20,204 nucleotides of DNA from RGVD01 sp040403075 (GTDB taxonomy: Bacteria; Bacteroidota; Bacteroidia; UKL13-3), in NCBI GenBank assembly GCA_040403075.1, contig JBBALJ010000056.1, positions 1-20,204 of the forward strand. The letters run 5' to 3'. This document shows, piece after piece, positions 7,936 through 15,583 of the stretch. The translations under genes and the position numbers were made by a program. A model generated the notes under the pieces. It worked only from the letters and a program-made list of their open reading frames with translations, had not been told where the DNA came from and did no database searches. Each line of letters begins with the position of its first letter. Position 1 is the first letter of the stretch.

Positions 7936-7943
7936 CAAATGTA
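7936..7943 (-). promoter_or_regulatory. -7 promoter box abutting the tsaB start
   Basis: The minus strand reads TACATTTG followed by CCCAC and then the ATG, an exact TAnnTTTG match. The start codon is 6 bases from the last G, so transcription would begin essentially at the ATG. No TTG is found at the ideal 19-base distance upstream, so support comes from the -7 box only. Confidence 0.5.
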
Positions 7944-8026
7944 AAAACTTATCGGCTTTGAATTACATAGCTTTAAAACTTTAGTAAAAATCTTTCTAAA
8001 AAAAACGATATTATTGCCCATTAGAC

Positions 8027-9733
8027 ATGCAAAAGAGATGGACAGCAAAGGCGACACCCGATAGGGCATTGGTTGAAGAATTATCTTCGGCCATTAACTT
8101 AAATAAAGTACTTACGGGTATTTTGGTGCAGCGTGGTGTCGATACTTTTGAGAAAGCTAAAAGTTTTTTCAGACCGCAATACACAGATTTACACGACCCT
8201 TTTATCATGAAGGGCATGAAAACTGCCATCGAACGCATAGATAAGGCATTAGCCGAAAATCAAAAGATATTGGTATATGGCGATTATGATGTGGACGGAA
8301 CCACTTCTGTTGCCACTGTTTATAGTTTCTTTTCGCAACGTTACGACAACTTAGATTACTATATCCCAGATAGATATACTGAAGGTTATGGAATATCTTT
8401 CAATGCCATCGACTGGGCTTCTAATAATGGGTTTTCGCTTATTATAGCGCTTGATTGCGGAATCAAAGCCATTGATAAGATTGAATACGCCAACAAGAAA
8501 AACATCGACTTTATTATTTGTGATCACCATTTACCTGGTGATACAGTGCCTGAGGCTGTTGCAATTTTAAACCCAAAACAAAAAGATTGCCCCTACCCTT
8601 TTAAGGAGCTTTCGGGATGTGGTATTGGTTTTAAGCTCATTCAGGCTTATGCCATGGCACACGATATTCCATTTAAGGAAGTAGAAAATTTTGCAGACCT
8701 TTCAGCTGTGAGTGTTGCTAGTGATTTGGTGCCTATACTGGATGAAAACAGGGTATTGGCTCATTATGGTTTAAAAAAACTAAAAGACAACCCAAACAAT
8801 GGTTTAAAAGCCCTTCTCCAAACCTATGCGCCTCGCCAAGAATATACAGTGAATGACGTTGTATTTTTTATTGGCCCACGCATAAATGCAGCAGGTAGAA
8901 TAGCGGATGCCAAAGACTCGGTGAGACTAATGATTTCAAGCGAGCAATCAAAAGCACTTGAGATTGCAGAATTGGTAAACCATCACAACAACGAACGCAG
9001 GCTTTTTGATGCCAACATCACAGAGCATGCTTTTGATATGATATTAAAAGACGAGAGTTTTGAAGCTAAAAAAGCTACTGTGCTATTCCACAACGAATGG
9101 CACAAAGGTGTAATTGGTATCGTTGCCTCTCGATTGATTGAAAAATACTATCGACCTACTGTTATTCTTACTGAATCTAATGGATTAGCAACAGGTTCAG
9201 CGCGTTCAGTAGATGGCTTTGATTTATATAGTGCCATTGAAGAATGTAGCGATTTGCTAGAGCAATATGGTGGGCATACCCACGCTGCTGGATTGACAAT
9301 GCGCCTTGAAAATGTAGCTAAATTCACAGAGAAATTCGAGAGAATAGTGGCTAACAATATCAACGAACGTAGCTTGGTTCCTGAAATCGAATACGATGTG
9401 GAAATCCCATTGCGCATCATAACGCCTAAGTTTTTTAGTGTATTAAAGCAATTTGCTCCATTTGGACCCGGAAATTTAAATCCGGTGTTTATGGCGAAAA
9501 ACGTATGGGACGTGGGAGATGCGACCATTGTAGGTAGCAATCACCTTAAACTAAGCATAACACAAGAAGAAGGTGGCAGGATTTTCAAAGCCATAGGTTT
9601 CGGACTTGGCGAGCATTATCACAAAGTGGTTCAAGGCATTTCCTTTGATGTTTGTTTCACCATTGAAGAGAATTATTTCAATGGACATGTAAATCTTCAA
9701 TTAAACATTAAAGACGTTTTATTCAGATCTTAA
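8027..9733 (+). CDS. recJ: Single-stranded-DNA-specific 5'-3' exonuclease RecJ
   Basis: RecJ degrades single-stranded DNA 5'-3' in recombinational repair and mismatch repair. The 568-residue protein contains the DHH-family motifs VYGDYDVDGTTS (residues 83-94), ALDCG (141-145), ICDHHLPG (164-171) and GPRINAAGR (283-291), then the DHHA1 domain with HKGVIGIVASRL and GGHTHAAGL, and a C-terminal OB-like region. The order and length match the family. It is divergent from tsaB, and a -7-like TATTATTG (8009-8016, one mismatch) lies just upstream. Its stop overlaps by 4 bases the stop of the convergent gene ending at 9730. Confidence 0.96.
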   Translation: MQKRWTAKATPDRALVEELSSAINLNKVLTGILVQRGVDTFEKAKSFFRPQYTDLHDPFIMKGMKTAIERIDKALAENQKILVYGDYDVDGTTSVATVYSFFSQRYDNLDYYIPDRYTEGYGISFNAIDWASNNGFSLIIALDCGIKAIDKIEYANKKNIDFIICDHHLPGDTVPEAVAILNPKQKDCPYPFKELSGCGIGFKLIQAYAMAHDIPFKEVENFADLSAVSVASDLVPILDENRVLAHYGLKKLKDNPNNGLKALLQTYAPRQEYTVNDVVFFIGPRINAAGRIADAKDSVRLMISSEQSKALEIAELVNHHNNERRLFDANITEHAFDMILKDESFEAKKATVLFHNEWHKGVIGIVASRLIEKYYRPTVILTESNGLATGSARSVDGFDLYSAIEECSDLLEQYGGHTHAAGLTMRLENVAKFTEKFERIVANNINERSLVPEIEYDVEIPLRIITPKFFSVLKQFAPFGPGNLNPVFMAKNVWDVGDATIVGSNHLKLSITQEEGGRIFKAIGFGLGEHYHKVVQGISFDVCFTIEENYFNGHVNLQLNIKDVLFRS

Positions 9734-11430
9734 AACGCATATTTTACGCCCATAGTTAAGCCATAGAAATATGGTTTTTGCGATAATACATATTTATCAT
9801 CATAAACAGAATTTAGAGCTGTACGATAGGTTGGGCCCGCAAACACAGAAAGATGTTTCATTGGGAAATACTCAGCAACAATGGCACTAGAGAAATAAAA
9901 TACATGTTGTTGTAAAGATTTATTTGCGCCTTGCACTATGCAAGTATTCATAGTATCAGAATCAAAAACAACTGCATTCGCATCCATTAAAAGATTATAT
10001 GCCATTCCAGCTTGGGCAGCAAGGCCGAATTTATTCCAATGCTTTGCATATTGAATATGCAGAGGCACTTCCAAGTAATTTAAGGTTACATCATAACTTG
10101 ACTTACGAATATACTCCTTGTTAGAAATAGTTATACCTGCTCCAGAAGCTTCAGATGGAGTTAAATAGGTTACCACACGGAGCTCCCTAAACATTATCTC
10201 TGAGATTCCAATTCCAGAAATTACACTAAAACTATTGCTCAATTTACGCTCAATTTGCAAACCTGCTTGATAATTAAAATTAGATTTATCATTCTGAACT
10301 TTGGTTTTCAAATATTCATTTGCCCAATTTTCTTTGGTTTTGTTTGAATGGTATTCACTTTTAAGCAATTGAGGCGTTCCATAAACACCAATTGCCCATT
10401 TGGTTCCCACTATTTTTTTTCGTGGCTTCGTAGAAGCTGGCAAAGGTGGGTTCACTGAAGCAATAGGGGTGATTTCATTTATTTCAGGCTTTGAATTATT
10501 ATCAGTTACGATAAGTGGTCTTTCTTCGCTAGGCTTTTGTTCAATTGGTTTTTCATTAGCCTCTGTGTTTTTAGGATTCAAATCAGCTATGGCAGAATTT
10601 CCGATTGGAGATGTTTCTGATTTCACAGTTTCATTAACATTTGAATTACCACCACCACCATTTGGGTTCAAACCAATAGTTCCTATTTCTGAAGAAACAA
10701 ATGCAAGTTTGGCCTTTGCATTGTTAGTTAAACCATTTCCTATCTTGGCTGTATTTCCTTTAGATTGAGCTATGAATAAATTATTTTTATTAAATATTTG
10801 AATTTGACTTGTTTGCTTTGGTTTTTTAGATTTAGAATTGAGATTCAAAACTTTTGCAATTGGAGAATTATCAAGGGCTATCGATTCCTCTGCTAGCTTT
10901 GGTTGTTTACTTTGGATTATCAACTCTGATTTATGATTAGGCGATGTTTTGCCAACTTTTGCGCCCTCAGAAATATAAACCATTTCTGTTTCATTTTTCA
11001 AGGCATCAGTACTGTGAATTAGCCAGTAAAAGAAAGACGCTACACTCAATAATAGTAGGGCAGCAATACCATAAACTGCATACCTGCGCGCCAATAAATT
11101 ATTTCTAGTAACAACAATCTTTTCGAATAATCCATTAGAAGGTGTTACATTAAAATCTTTAGCGTGATTTTTTACGATGTGATTAAACTGCTCAACCTCC
11201 GCATATGCTGCAGTTTTGCTTGCTGCACTTATTTTATCAAACAAACCTGCACTTGGGGTTACCGAAAAGTCTGATGCTTTTTCTTTCAACAGATTGGCAA
11301 AATCTTTCTCTGCCACTTTGTTGTTTAGATTTCCTGATATAATTATTTTATCAAATAATCCTGCCGATGGCGTGACTTTAAATCCATCTGCTTGTTCTTT
11401 CAAACTGTTTATAAATTCCTCTTCTCTCAT
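9730..11430 (-). CDS. Trans-envelope anti-sigma-like protein with C-terminal outer-membrane beta-barrel (Dma-like)
   Basis: A 566-residue protein with four visible parts. Residues 1-112 are soluble and contain three copies of a motif of the form F-x(10)-F-x-VTPSxGLF[DE]KI at residues 6-29, 44-67 and 82-105. Residues 117-138 form one transmembrane helix (VYGIAALLLLSVASFFYWLI) preceded by Arg-Arg, which predicts a cytoplasmic N-terminus. Residues 140-344 are a low-complexity Asn/Lys/Pro/Glu-rich linker with a GGGG run. Residues 345-566 look like a PorT/OMP_b-brl type beta-barrel and end in the C-terminal Phe typical of outer-membrane proteins. This matches the dual membrane-spanning anti-sigma (Dma) architecture described in Bacteroides. 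The gene overlaps the upstream ECF sigma gene by ATGA, supporting translational coupling and a sigma/anti-sigma pair. Barrel and helix are directly visible; the sigma-binding role is inferred. A plain outer-membrane protein with an unusual N-terminus is the alternative. Confidence 0.75.
   Translation of the reverse strand: MREEEFINSLKEQADGFKVTPSAGLFDKIIISGNLNNKVAEKDFANLLKEKASDFSVTPSAGLFDKISAASKTAAYAEVEQFNHIVKNHAKDFNVTPSNGLFEKIVVTRNNLLARRYAVYGIAALLLLSVASFFYWLIHSTDALKNETEMVYISEGAKVGKTSPNHKSELIIQSKQPKLAEESIALDNSPIAKVLNLNSKSKKPKQTSQIQIFNKNNLFIAQSKGNTAKIGNGLTNNAKAKLAFVSSEIGTIGLNPNGGGGNSNVNETVKSETSPIGNSAIADLNPKNTEANEKPIEQKPSEERPLIVTDNNSKPEINEITPIASVNPPLPASTKPRKKIVGTKWAIGVYGTPQLLKSEYHSNKTKENWANEYLKTKVQNDKSNFNYQAGLQIERKLSNSFSVISGIGISEIMFRELRVVTYLTPSEASGAGITISNKEYIRKSSYDVTLNYLEVPLHIQYAKHWNKFGLAAQAGMAYNLLMDANAVVFDSDTMNTCIVQGANKSLQQHVFYFSSAIVAEYFPMKHLSVFAGPTYRTALNSVYDDKYVLSQKPYFYGLTMGVKYAF
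11116..11415 (-). repeat. Three in-frame 114-base (38-residue) tandem units in the Dma-like gene
   Basis: The motif starts at Phe6, Phe44 and Phe82, an exact 38-residue period. The strongest shared block is VTPSAGLFDKI, VTPSAGLFDKI and VTPSNGLFEKI. The encoding DNA has diverged between copies, so this is an old duplication rather than a recent slippage event. Confidence 0.85.
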
Positions 11431-12011
11431 TTTGCCAACTTCATTTTATTTATGTTCAACAGTTTTTTCTCAAGTATTGATTTCGCTCTAAAAAAATGGG
11501 AGCGTGACGTCACTTCAGGTATTCCTAATTCCTCGGCAATTTCTTTATGGCTGAATCCTTCTATAGCAAACATATTAAGCACCACCCTATAATTATCAGG
11601 CAATTCTTGAATAGCATTCATTAGTATCTTGGCATCAATTTGGTTAAATTGCTCATTACTGAACGAATACTTATTTTCAATTACCTCCAAATCGGACTCA
11701 TTATGGTGTTTTTTGTTCAACCTCAAATGAGAAATGGCAGTATTAATGACAATCCTAGTCATCCAAGTTTCAAGGCTGGATTCTCTTCTGAAATTATCTA
11801 ATTTGTTAAATATTTTTACAAAAGCTTCTTGAAGGATATCTTCAGCATCTGCTTGCGAAGAGGCATAACGATAGCACACACCTAATAATTTGGCAGAATA
11901 GGTATCGAATAATACCCTCTGCGCAGAGGTTTCCTGCCTAAGGCACGCGTCAATCAACTCAATTTCGGTGGATATCAACTCTTTCTTATATGCTATGGTA
12001 ATCAAAGGCAA
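11427..12011 (-). CDS. ECF-subfamily RNA polymerase sigma factor
   Basis: A 194-residue sigma factor with only regions 2 and 4, directing RNA polymerase to a dedicated promoter set. Region 2 covers about residues 34-100 (FDTYSAKLLGVCYRYASSQA, then DILQEAFVKIFNKLDNF). Region 4 covers about 128-180, with LPDNYRVVLNMFAIEGFSHKEIAEEL and a helix-turn-helix ending SRSHFFRAKSIL. The gene overlaps the downstream Dma-like gene by ATGA, so it is probably controlled by that protein's cytoplasmic part. No ATG lies between the in-frame TAG upstream and the conserved core, so a TTG start is implied; 12011 is the longest choice, with alternative TTG codons at residues 3 and 12. Autoregulation is likely for this class but no promoter pair could be defined. 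Confidence 0.92.
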   Translation of the reverse strand: MPLITIAYKKELISTEIELIDACLRQETSAQRVLFDTYSAKLLGVCYRYASSQADAEDILQEAFVKIFNKLDNFRRESSLETWMTRIVINTAISHLRLNKKHHNESDLEVIENKYSFSNEQFNQIDAKILMNAIQELPDNYRVVLNMFAIEGFSHKEIAEELGIPEVTSRSHFFRAKSILEKKLLNINKMKLAK

Positions 12012-12127
12012 ATTAGTAAAAATATTCTATTTAACAAGGGTTTGACATTTTGAGCCTAACTAATGTTGCAGCATCATTTTTTTATGACAATTCTTTACGC
12101 AATATTTTTAAAAGAGCGATAAGCCCT

Positions 12128-12135
12128 TATTTTTG
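12128..12135 (+). promoter_or_regulatory. -7 promoter box abutting the glyS start
   Basis: TATTTTTG followed by CCAC and then the ATG at 12140 is an exact TAnnTTTG match. The last G is only 5 bases from the start codon, so the transcript would be leaderless or nearly so. At the -33 position (12106-12108) the sequence is TTT rather than TTG. Confidence 0.5.
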
Positions 12136-12139
12136 CCAC

Positions 12140-13597
12140 ATGAGCGAAGATATTTTCAAAAAAGTGGTAAGTCATGCCACAGCCTACGGTTTTGTTTTTC
12201 AAAGCAGTGATATTTATGATGGATTAGGTGCAGTATATGATTATGGACAAAATGGAGTGGAATTAAAAAACAATTTACGCCAATATTGGTGGAAAGCCAT
12301 GGTTCAAATGCACGAAAACATTGTAGGTTTGGATGCTGCCATCTTCATGCACCCAAAAACTTGGAAAGCGAGCGGCCATATTGATGGTTTTAGCGACCCA
12401 ATGATTGACAACAAAGAAAGTAAAAAAAGATACCGCGCTGACCAATTATTAGAGGATAAAATTGCCAAATACGAGAAAGATGGCAAAAACCAAAAAGCAG
12501 AAGAATTGCAAAGTGCGCTTGATACCGCTTTGCTCAACAATGAATTAGTAAAATTAAAAGACCTTATCGTTGAACACGAAATAGCTTGTCCCATAAGTGG
12601 AACCCGCAATTGGACAGATGTGCGTCAATTCAACCTGATGTTTAGCACCGAAATGGGTGCTATGGCTGAGGATTCAGATAAAATATATTTAAGACCAGAA
12701 ACCGCTCAAGGTATTTTCGTAAATTTCTTAAATGTTCAAAAAACAGGTAGGATGAAAATTCCTTTTGGTATTGCCCAAACAGGAAAAGCTTTTCGTAATG
12801 AAATTATTGCTCGTCAGTTTATCATGCGTATGCGTGAGTTTGAGCAAATGGAGATGCAATTCTTTGTTCGTCCTGGCACTCAAAAACAATGGTATGAATA
12901 CTGGAAAGAAGCTCGCTTAAATTGGCATAAAAAACTAGGTTTGGGAGAAAACAATTATCGCTTCCACGACCACGTGAAACTTGCCCATTATGCTGATGCG
13001 GCTGTTGATATTGAATTTAACTATCCTTTTGGATTTAAAGAATTAGAAGGCATTCATAGCCGCACTGATTTCGATTTAAAAAATCACCAAGAATTATCAG
13101 GCAAAAAAATGCAATATTTTGATGCCGAATTGGATGAAAACGGCAAAGCTTATGGCAACTATATTCCATATGTTGTTGAGACTTCTGTAGGGCTAGATAG
13201 GTTGTTCCTTTCAGTGCTTTGTGCCAGCTTTAAAGAAGAGCAAGTGGGCGAAGGTGATACCCGTGTAGTTTTGAGCTTACCTCCTGTATTAGCACCAATA
13301 AAATTAGCTATTTTCCCATTGACCAAGAAAGATGGTTTGCCTGAAAAAGCTAGGTTGATTATGGATGAATTGAAGTTTGATTACAACTGCTTCTACGAAG
13401 AAAAAGATGCCATTGGAAAACGTTACCGTAGACAAGATGCATTGGGAACGCCTTTCTGCATCACCATCGACCACGATACTTTGCAAGACGATACCTTTAC
13501 TATTCGCCACAGAGATAGCATGACACAAGAACGTGTTAACCTTAGTCAGCTAAAACAATTGTTGGAAGAAGAGATAAATTGGAAGAAGTTGTTATAG
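12140..13597 (+). CDS. glyS: Glycyl-tRNA synthetase (single-chain alpha2 type)
   Basis: A class II aminoacyl-tRNA synthetase charging tRNA-Gly in the cytoplasm. The 485-residue protein begins MSEDIFKKVVSHATAYGFVF and carries DGLGAVYDYGQNGVELKNN (residues 27-45), IYLRPETAQGIFVNF (182-196), class II motif 2 FRNEI (218-222), motif 3 ETSVGLDRLFLSVL (347-360) and a C-terminal anticodon-binding domain from about residue 385. This start was chosen over an upstream in-frame TTG at 12050, because the 30 extra residues do not resemble the family and a promoter box lies between the two. It is divergent from the sigma gene and convergent with hicA. Usually written glyQS or glyS in this phylum. Confidence 0.96.
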   Translation: MSEDIFKKVVSHATAYGFVFQSSDIYDGLGAVYDYGQNGVELKNNLRQYWWKAMVQMHENIVGLDAAIFMHPKTWKASGHIDGFSDPMIDNKESKKRYRADQLLEDKIAKYEKDGKNQKAEELQSALDTALLNNELVKLKDLIVEHEIACPISGTRNWTDVRQFNLMFSTEMGAMAEDSDKIYLRPETAQGIFVNFLNVQKTGRMKIPFGIAQTGKAFRNEIIARQFIMRMREFEQMEMQFFVRPGTQKQWYEYWKEARLNWHKKLGLGENNYRFHDHVKLAHYADAAVDIEFNYPFGFKELEGIHSRTDFDLKNHQELSGKKMQYFDAELDENGKAYGNYIPYVVETSVGLDRLFLSVLCASFKEEQVGEGDTRVVLSLPPVLAPIKLAIFPLTKKDGLPEKARLIMDELKFDYNCFYEEKDAIGKRYRRQDALGTPFCITIDHDTLQDDTFTIRHRDSMTQERVNLSQLKQLLEEEINWKKLL

Positions 13598-13635
13598 TCG
13601 CGGAACTTTTAGAGGGTTTTGAACCTTATAAATTG

Positions 13636-13845
13636 CTATAAACCTATTTCAGATTTTTCGATACCAGCCTGCTTTAAAATAGCCATGAAAGTTCCTTTTT
13701 TCATATCCTTTCCTCCATGGACAGGAACAATGATTGTTTTGTTAGTGATGGGATTGAAATACAGTTGATGAGAGCCTTTTGTTCTTTTATAAAAGAATCC
13801 ATACTTCTCCAAAATCTTAATCAGGTATTTTGGAGAAAGGTTCAT
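13636..13845 (-). CDS. hicA: HicA-type toxin (mRNA interferase)
   Basis: A 69-residue protein with the HicA double-stranded-RNA-binding-like fold. The catalytic histidine is His26 in KGSHQLYF, and IIVPVHGGKDMKKGTFMAIL followed by KQAGI is the typical second half. HicA toxins cleave mRNA and block translation until bound by HicB. It follows hicB with an ATGA overlap, so toxin synthesis is probably coupled to that of the antitoxin. Its stop lies 38 bases from the end of the convergent glyS. All core residues are intact, so the toxin looks functional. Confidence 0.93.
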   Translation of the reverse strand: MNLSPKYLIKILEKYGFFYKRTKGSHQLYFNPITNKTIIVPVHGGKDMKKGTFMAILKQAGIEKSEIGL

Positions 13846-14066
13846 GCAAATTCTAAATTAACCGTATGTTCTAATGTATTGGCATTATCAGGTATGGGTT
13901 CATTTCTTTCAACCAATTCTTCTATGTAAAGCTCTATGGCTTCTTTTGCCATTGAAATTGCCTCATCCACGTTTTCACCATAGGTAATACAACCTGGCAA
14001 AGCAGGCACAGAAACAGTGTAGCCACCTTCATCCTCTTTATGCAAATGTATTTTGTATGTGTACAT
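13842..14066 (-). CDS. hicB: HicB-type antitoxin (short form)
   Basis: A 74-residue antitoxin with the HicB partial RNase-H-like fold: GGYTVSVPALPGCITYGENV (residues 14-33), then DEAISMAKEAIELYIEELVE. It should bind and neutralise HicA. The order is antitoxin first, the reverse of the classical hicAB arrangement. The protein ends soon after the fold (NTLEHTVNLEFA), leaving no room for the C-terminal helix-turn-helix or ribbon-helix-helix domain that longer HicB proteins use to repress their own promoter, so autoregulation is uncertain. A promoter-like pair with an embedded inverted repeat lies just upstream. Confidence 0.92.
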   Translation of the reverse strand: MYTYKIHLHKEDEGGYTVSVPALPGCITYGENVDEAISMAKEAIELYIEELVERNEPIPDNANTLEHTVNLEFA

Positions 14067-14082
14067 CGTTATTATTATTAAA

Positions 14083-14111
14083 CAAATATAAAAATTGTTA
14101 TAGAAAACAAT
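14083..14111 (-). promoter_or_regulatory. Probable hicBA promoter with overlapping inverted repeat
   Basis: The minus strand has TTG (14110-14108), a 17-base spacer and an exact -7 box TATATTTG (14090-14083); the start codon of hicB is 17 bases further on. The spacer is two bases shorter than the usual 19. ATTGTT (14094-14099) and AACAAT (14106-14111) form a perfect inverted repeat across the -33 element, a plausible operator. Confidence 0.45.
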
Positions 14112-14120
14112 GAGACAATT

Positions 14121-15560
14121 TTACTTCGGAGCCTCGTAAGCACCTATACTAGGTTTCACAATGTTTCGGCTTAGTCCTTTTAAATCCTGAAAGAACTTAA
14201 AGTTTACAATACTTGCCCCTGCTTGGTTGCATGGAGATGGACCTGTTATTTCATAATTATTATTGAACACATCCACAAACAAGGGGTCTGCATTTATCAA
14301 ATTATTATTCACATTCAGTCCTTCCAATTGGGTTTTAATAAGGTTGTTCTTAACTGTTTTGCTTGTTACTTTTTTACCATCAGGATCTTCATTAAAAGCA
14401 ATCTCTTCATCCAATGAACCATATATGATATTGTTAGTTACATTATATGAAAGTGGAAATGCATATACAATGTTCTTCAATGAATCCCTAACTGGTGAAT
14501 TGCTTAAAATAAAAGAAGGGTCTTGTCTGCCAGCACTCGAACCCAAAGAAGTAAAGGTATTGTTGATTAATTGATAATCGCCTCCATAGTCAGCGGCAAA
14601 TGAATAAATACCTGAATTGAATACCAGATTATTCGTTGCTTTCAAACTAGAAGTATATGCCAAAATACCCACCGCTGATGAGTTTTTGATGATGCATTGA
14701 TCTAATGTCAACTTGGGATTGGTGTCTGATGCCAATGAATCTAAACGTATACCAATATAAGCGTTTTTGATGATTGCTCCTTTGATGCTATTGTTTTTGC
14801 TTGTGGTTAAAAAGTGAATGCCTTCCCACTGCCCTGCCACATCTTTATAGTCGTTCTCTAATCTGTCACCTTGAAAAACCACAGGGTTATCAAAAGTGCC
14901 ATTTACTTTCAAAGTGCCTTGCACATATATTTTGGAATTGATATGACTGTAAATTTGAGCCCCTGCAGCAATGGTTAAGGTTGTGCCTGTTGGCACCAAA
15001 ACTGAGTTGTAAATAACATAAGGTTTACCCGCAGGCCAAGTGATTTGTTTATTGCTCTCTAAAACCGAGTCGTTAATAAAATTGGCATTTTGACCATAGC
15101 CAAAAATCACCACACTTTGTTTGTTACCATTGGTTTCAAACAAAATATTATCTGCTATAGGGTAAGGTAGGTTATTGTTAAATTGTGTAGCCGAATCAGG
15201 GTAAACTTGCACGAAGATAAAAATGCTGTCTTTGCCCATGATTTCGATATCATTGAAAACCTTTCCTGGTTGGCCATCCACATTGAGTTTAAAAACAGAA
15301 CCAGTGGTATTGCCCGCCAATTTTATGTTTGTCTTGATGGCATTTTCATCAGGATTGGTCACCCTCAATTGAAAGGTAATAGAGCGGGGTGTATTTGGAA
15401 CATTACTACTCAACTTGCTAAACATGGTATCAAACAATACCGAGTCACTTGAAAATGTAAGCGTCACCCCATTTTTGGTAAACTCCAAATCTTTTCTGCA
15501 TGCACTAAGTGCGACAAGAAAAAAGAGGCTAATGTATATGGCTATGTTTTTTTTATTCAT
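14121..15560 (-). CDS. Right-handed parallel beta-helix repeat lipoprotein
   Basis: A 479-residue predicted lipoprotein. The N-terminal hydrophobic segment ends in the lipobox ALSAC (Cys21). After a beta-rich region (to about residue 170), residues 190-430 show the short reiterated strands of a parallel beta-helix: TLTIAAGAQIY, KIYVQGTLKVNGT, GAIIKNAYIGIRL, LDQCIIKNSSAVGI, LKATNNLVFNSG, YQLINNTFTS, YNVTNNIIYGS. The end, ADPLFVDVFNNNYEITGPSPCNQAG then PSIGAYEA, is typical of polysaccharide-lyase-like beta-helix surface proteins. It is probably attached to the outer membrane; the ligand is unknown and no catalytic residues could be assigned. It starts 23 bases after the XRE gene and may share its transcript. 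Confidence 0.85.
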   Translation of the reverse strand: MNKKNIAIYISLFFLVALSACRKDLEFTKNGVTLTFSSDSVLFDTMFSKLSSNVPNTPRSITFQLRVTNPDENAIKTNIKLAGNTTGSVFKLNVDGQPGKVFNDIEIMGKDSIFIFVQVYPDSATQFNNNLPYPIADNILFETNGNKQSVVIFGYGQNANFINDSVLESNKQITWPAGKPYVIYNSVLVPTGTTLTIAAGAQIYSHINSKIYVQGTLKVNGTFDNPVVFQGDRLENDYKDVAGQWEGIHFLTTSKNNSIKGAIIKNAYIGIRLDSLASDTNPKLTLDQCIIKNSSAVGILAYTSSLKATNNLVFNSGIYSFAADYGGDYQLINNTFTSLGSSAGRQDPSFILSNSPVRDSLKNIVYAFPLSYNVTNNIIYGSLDEEIAFNEDPDGKKVTSKTVKNNLIKTQLEGLNVNNNLINADPLFVDVFNNNYEITGPSPCNQAGASIVNFKFFQDLKGLSRNIVKPSIGAYEAPK

Positions 15561-15583
15561 TTTTATGGCTGCTGGCTTTTAAC

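Noticed and set aside
9148..9540. 130-codon minus-strand open frame opposite recJ
   Set aside because: Shadow of recJ; low-complexity translation and no separate start signals.
12050..12139. N-terminal extension of glyS from a TTG
   Set aside because: The 30 residues do not resemble the enzyme family, and an exact -7 box lies between this codon and the ATG at 12140.
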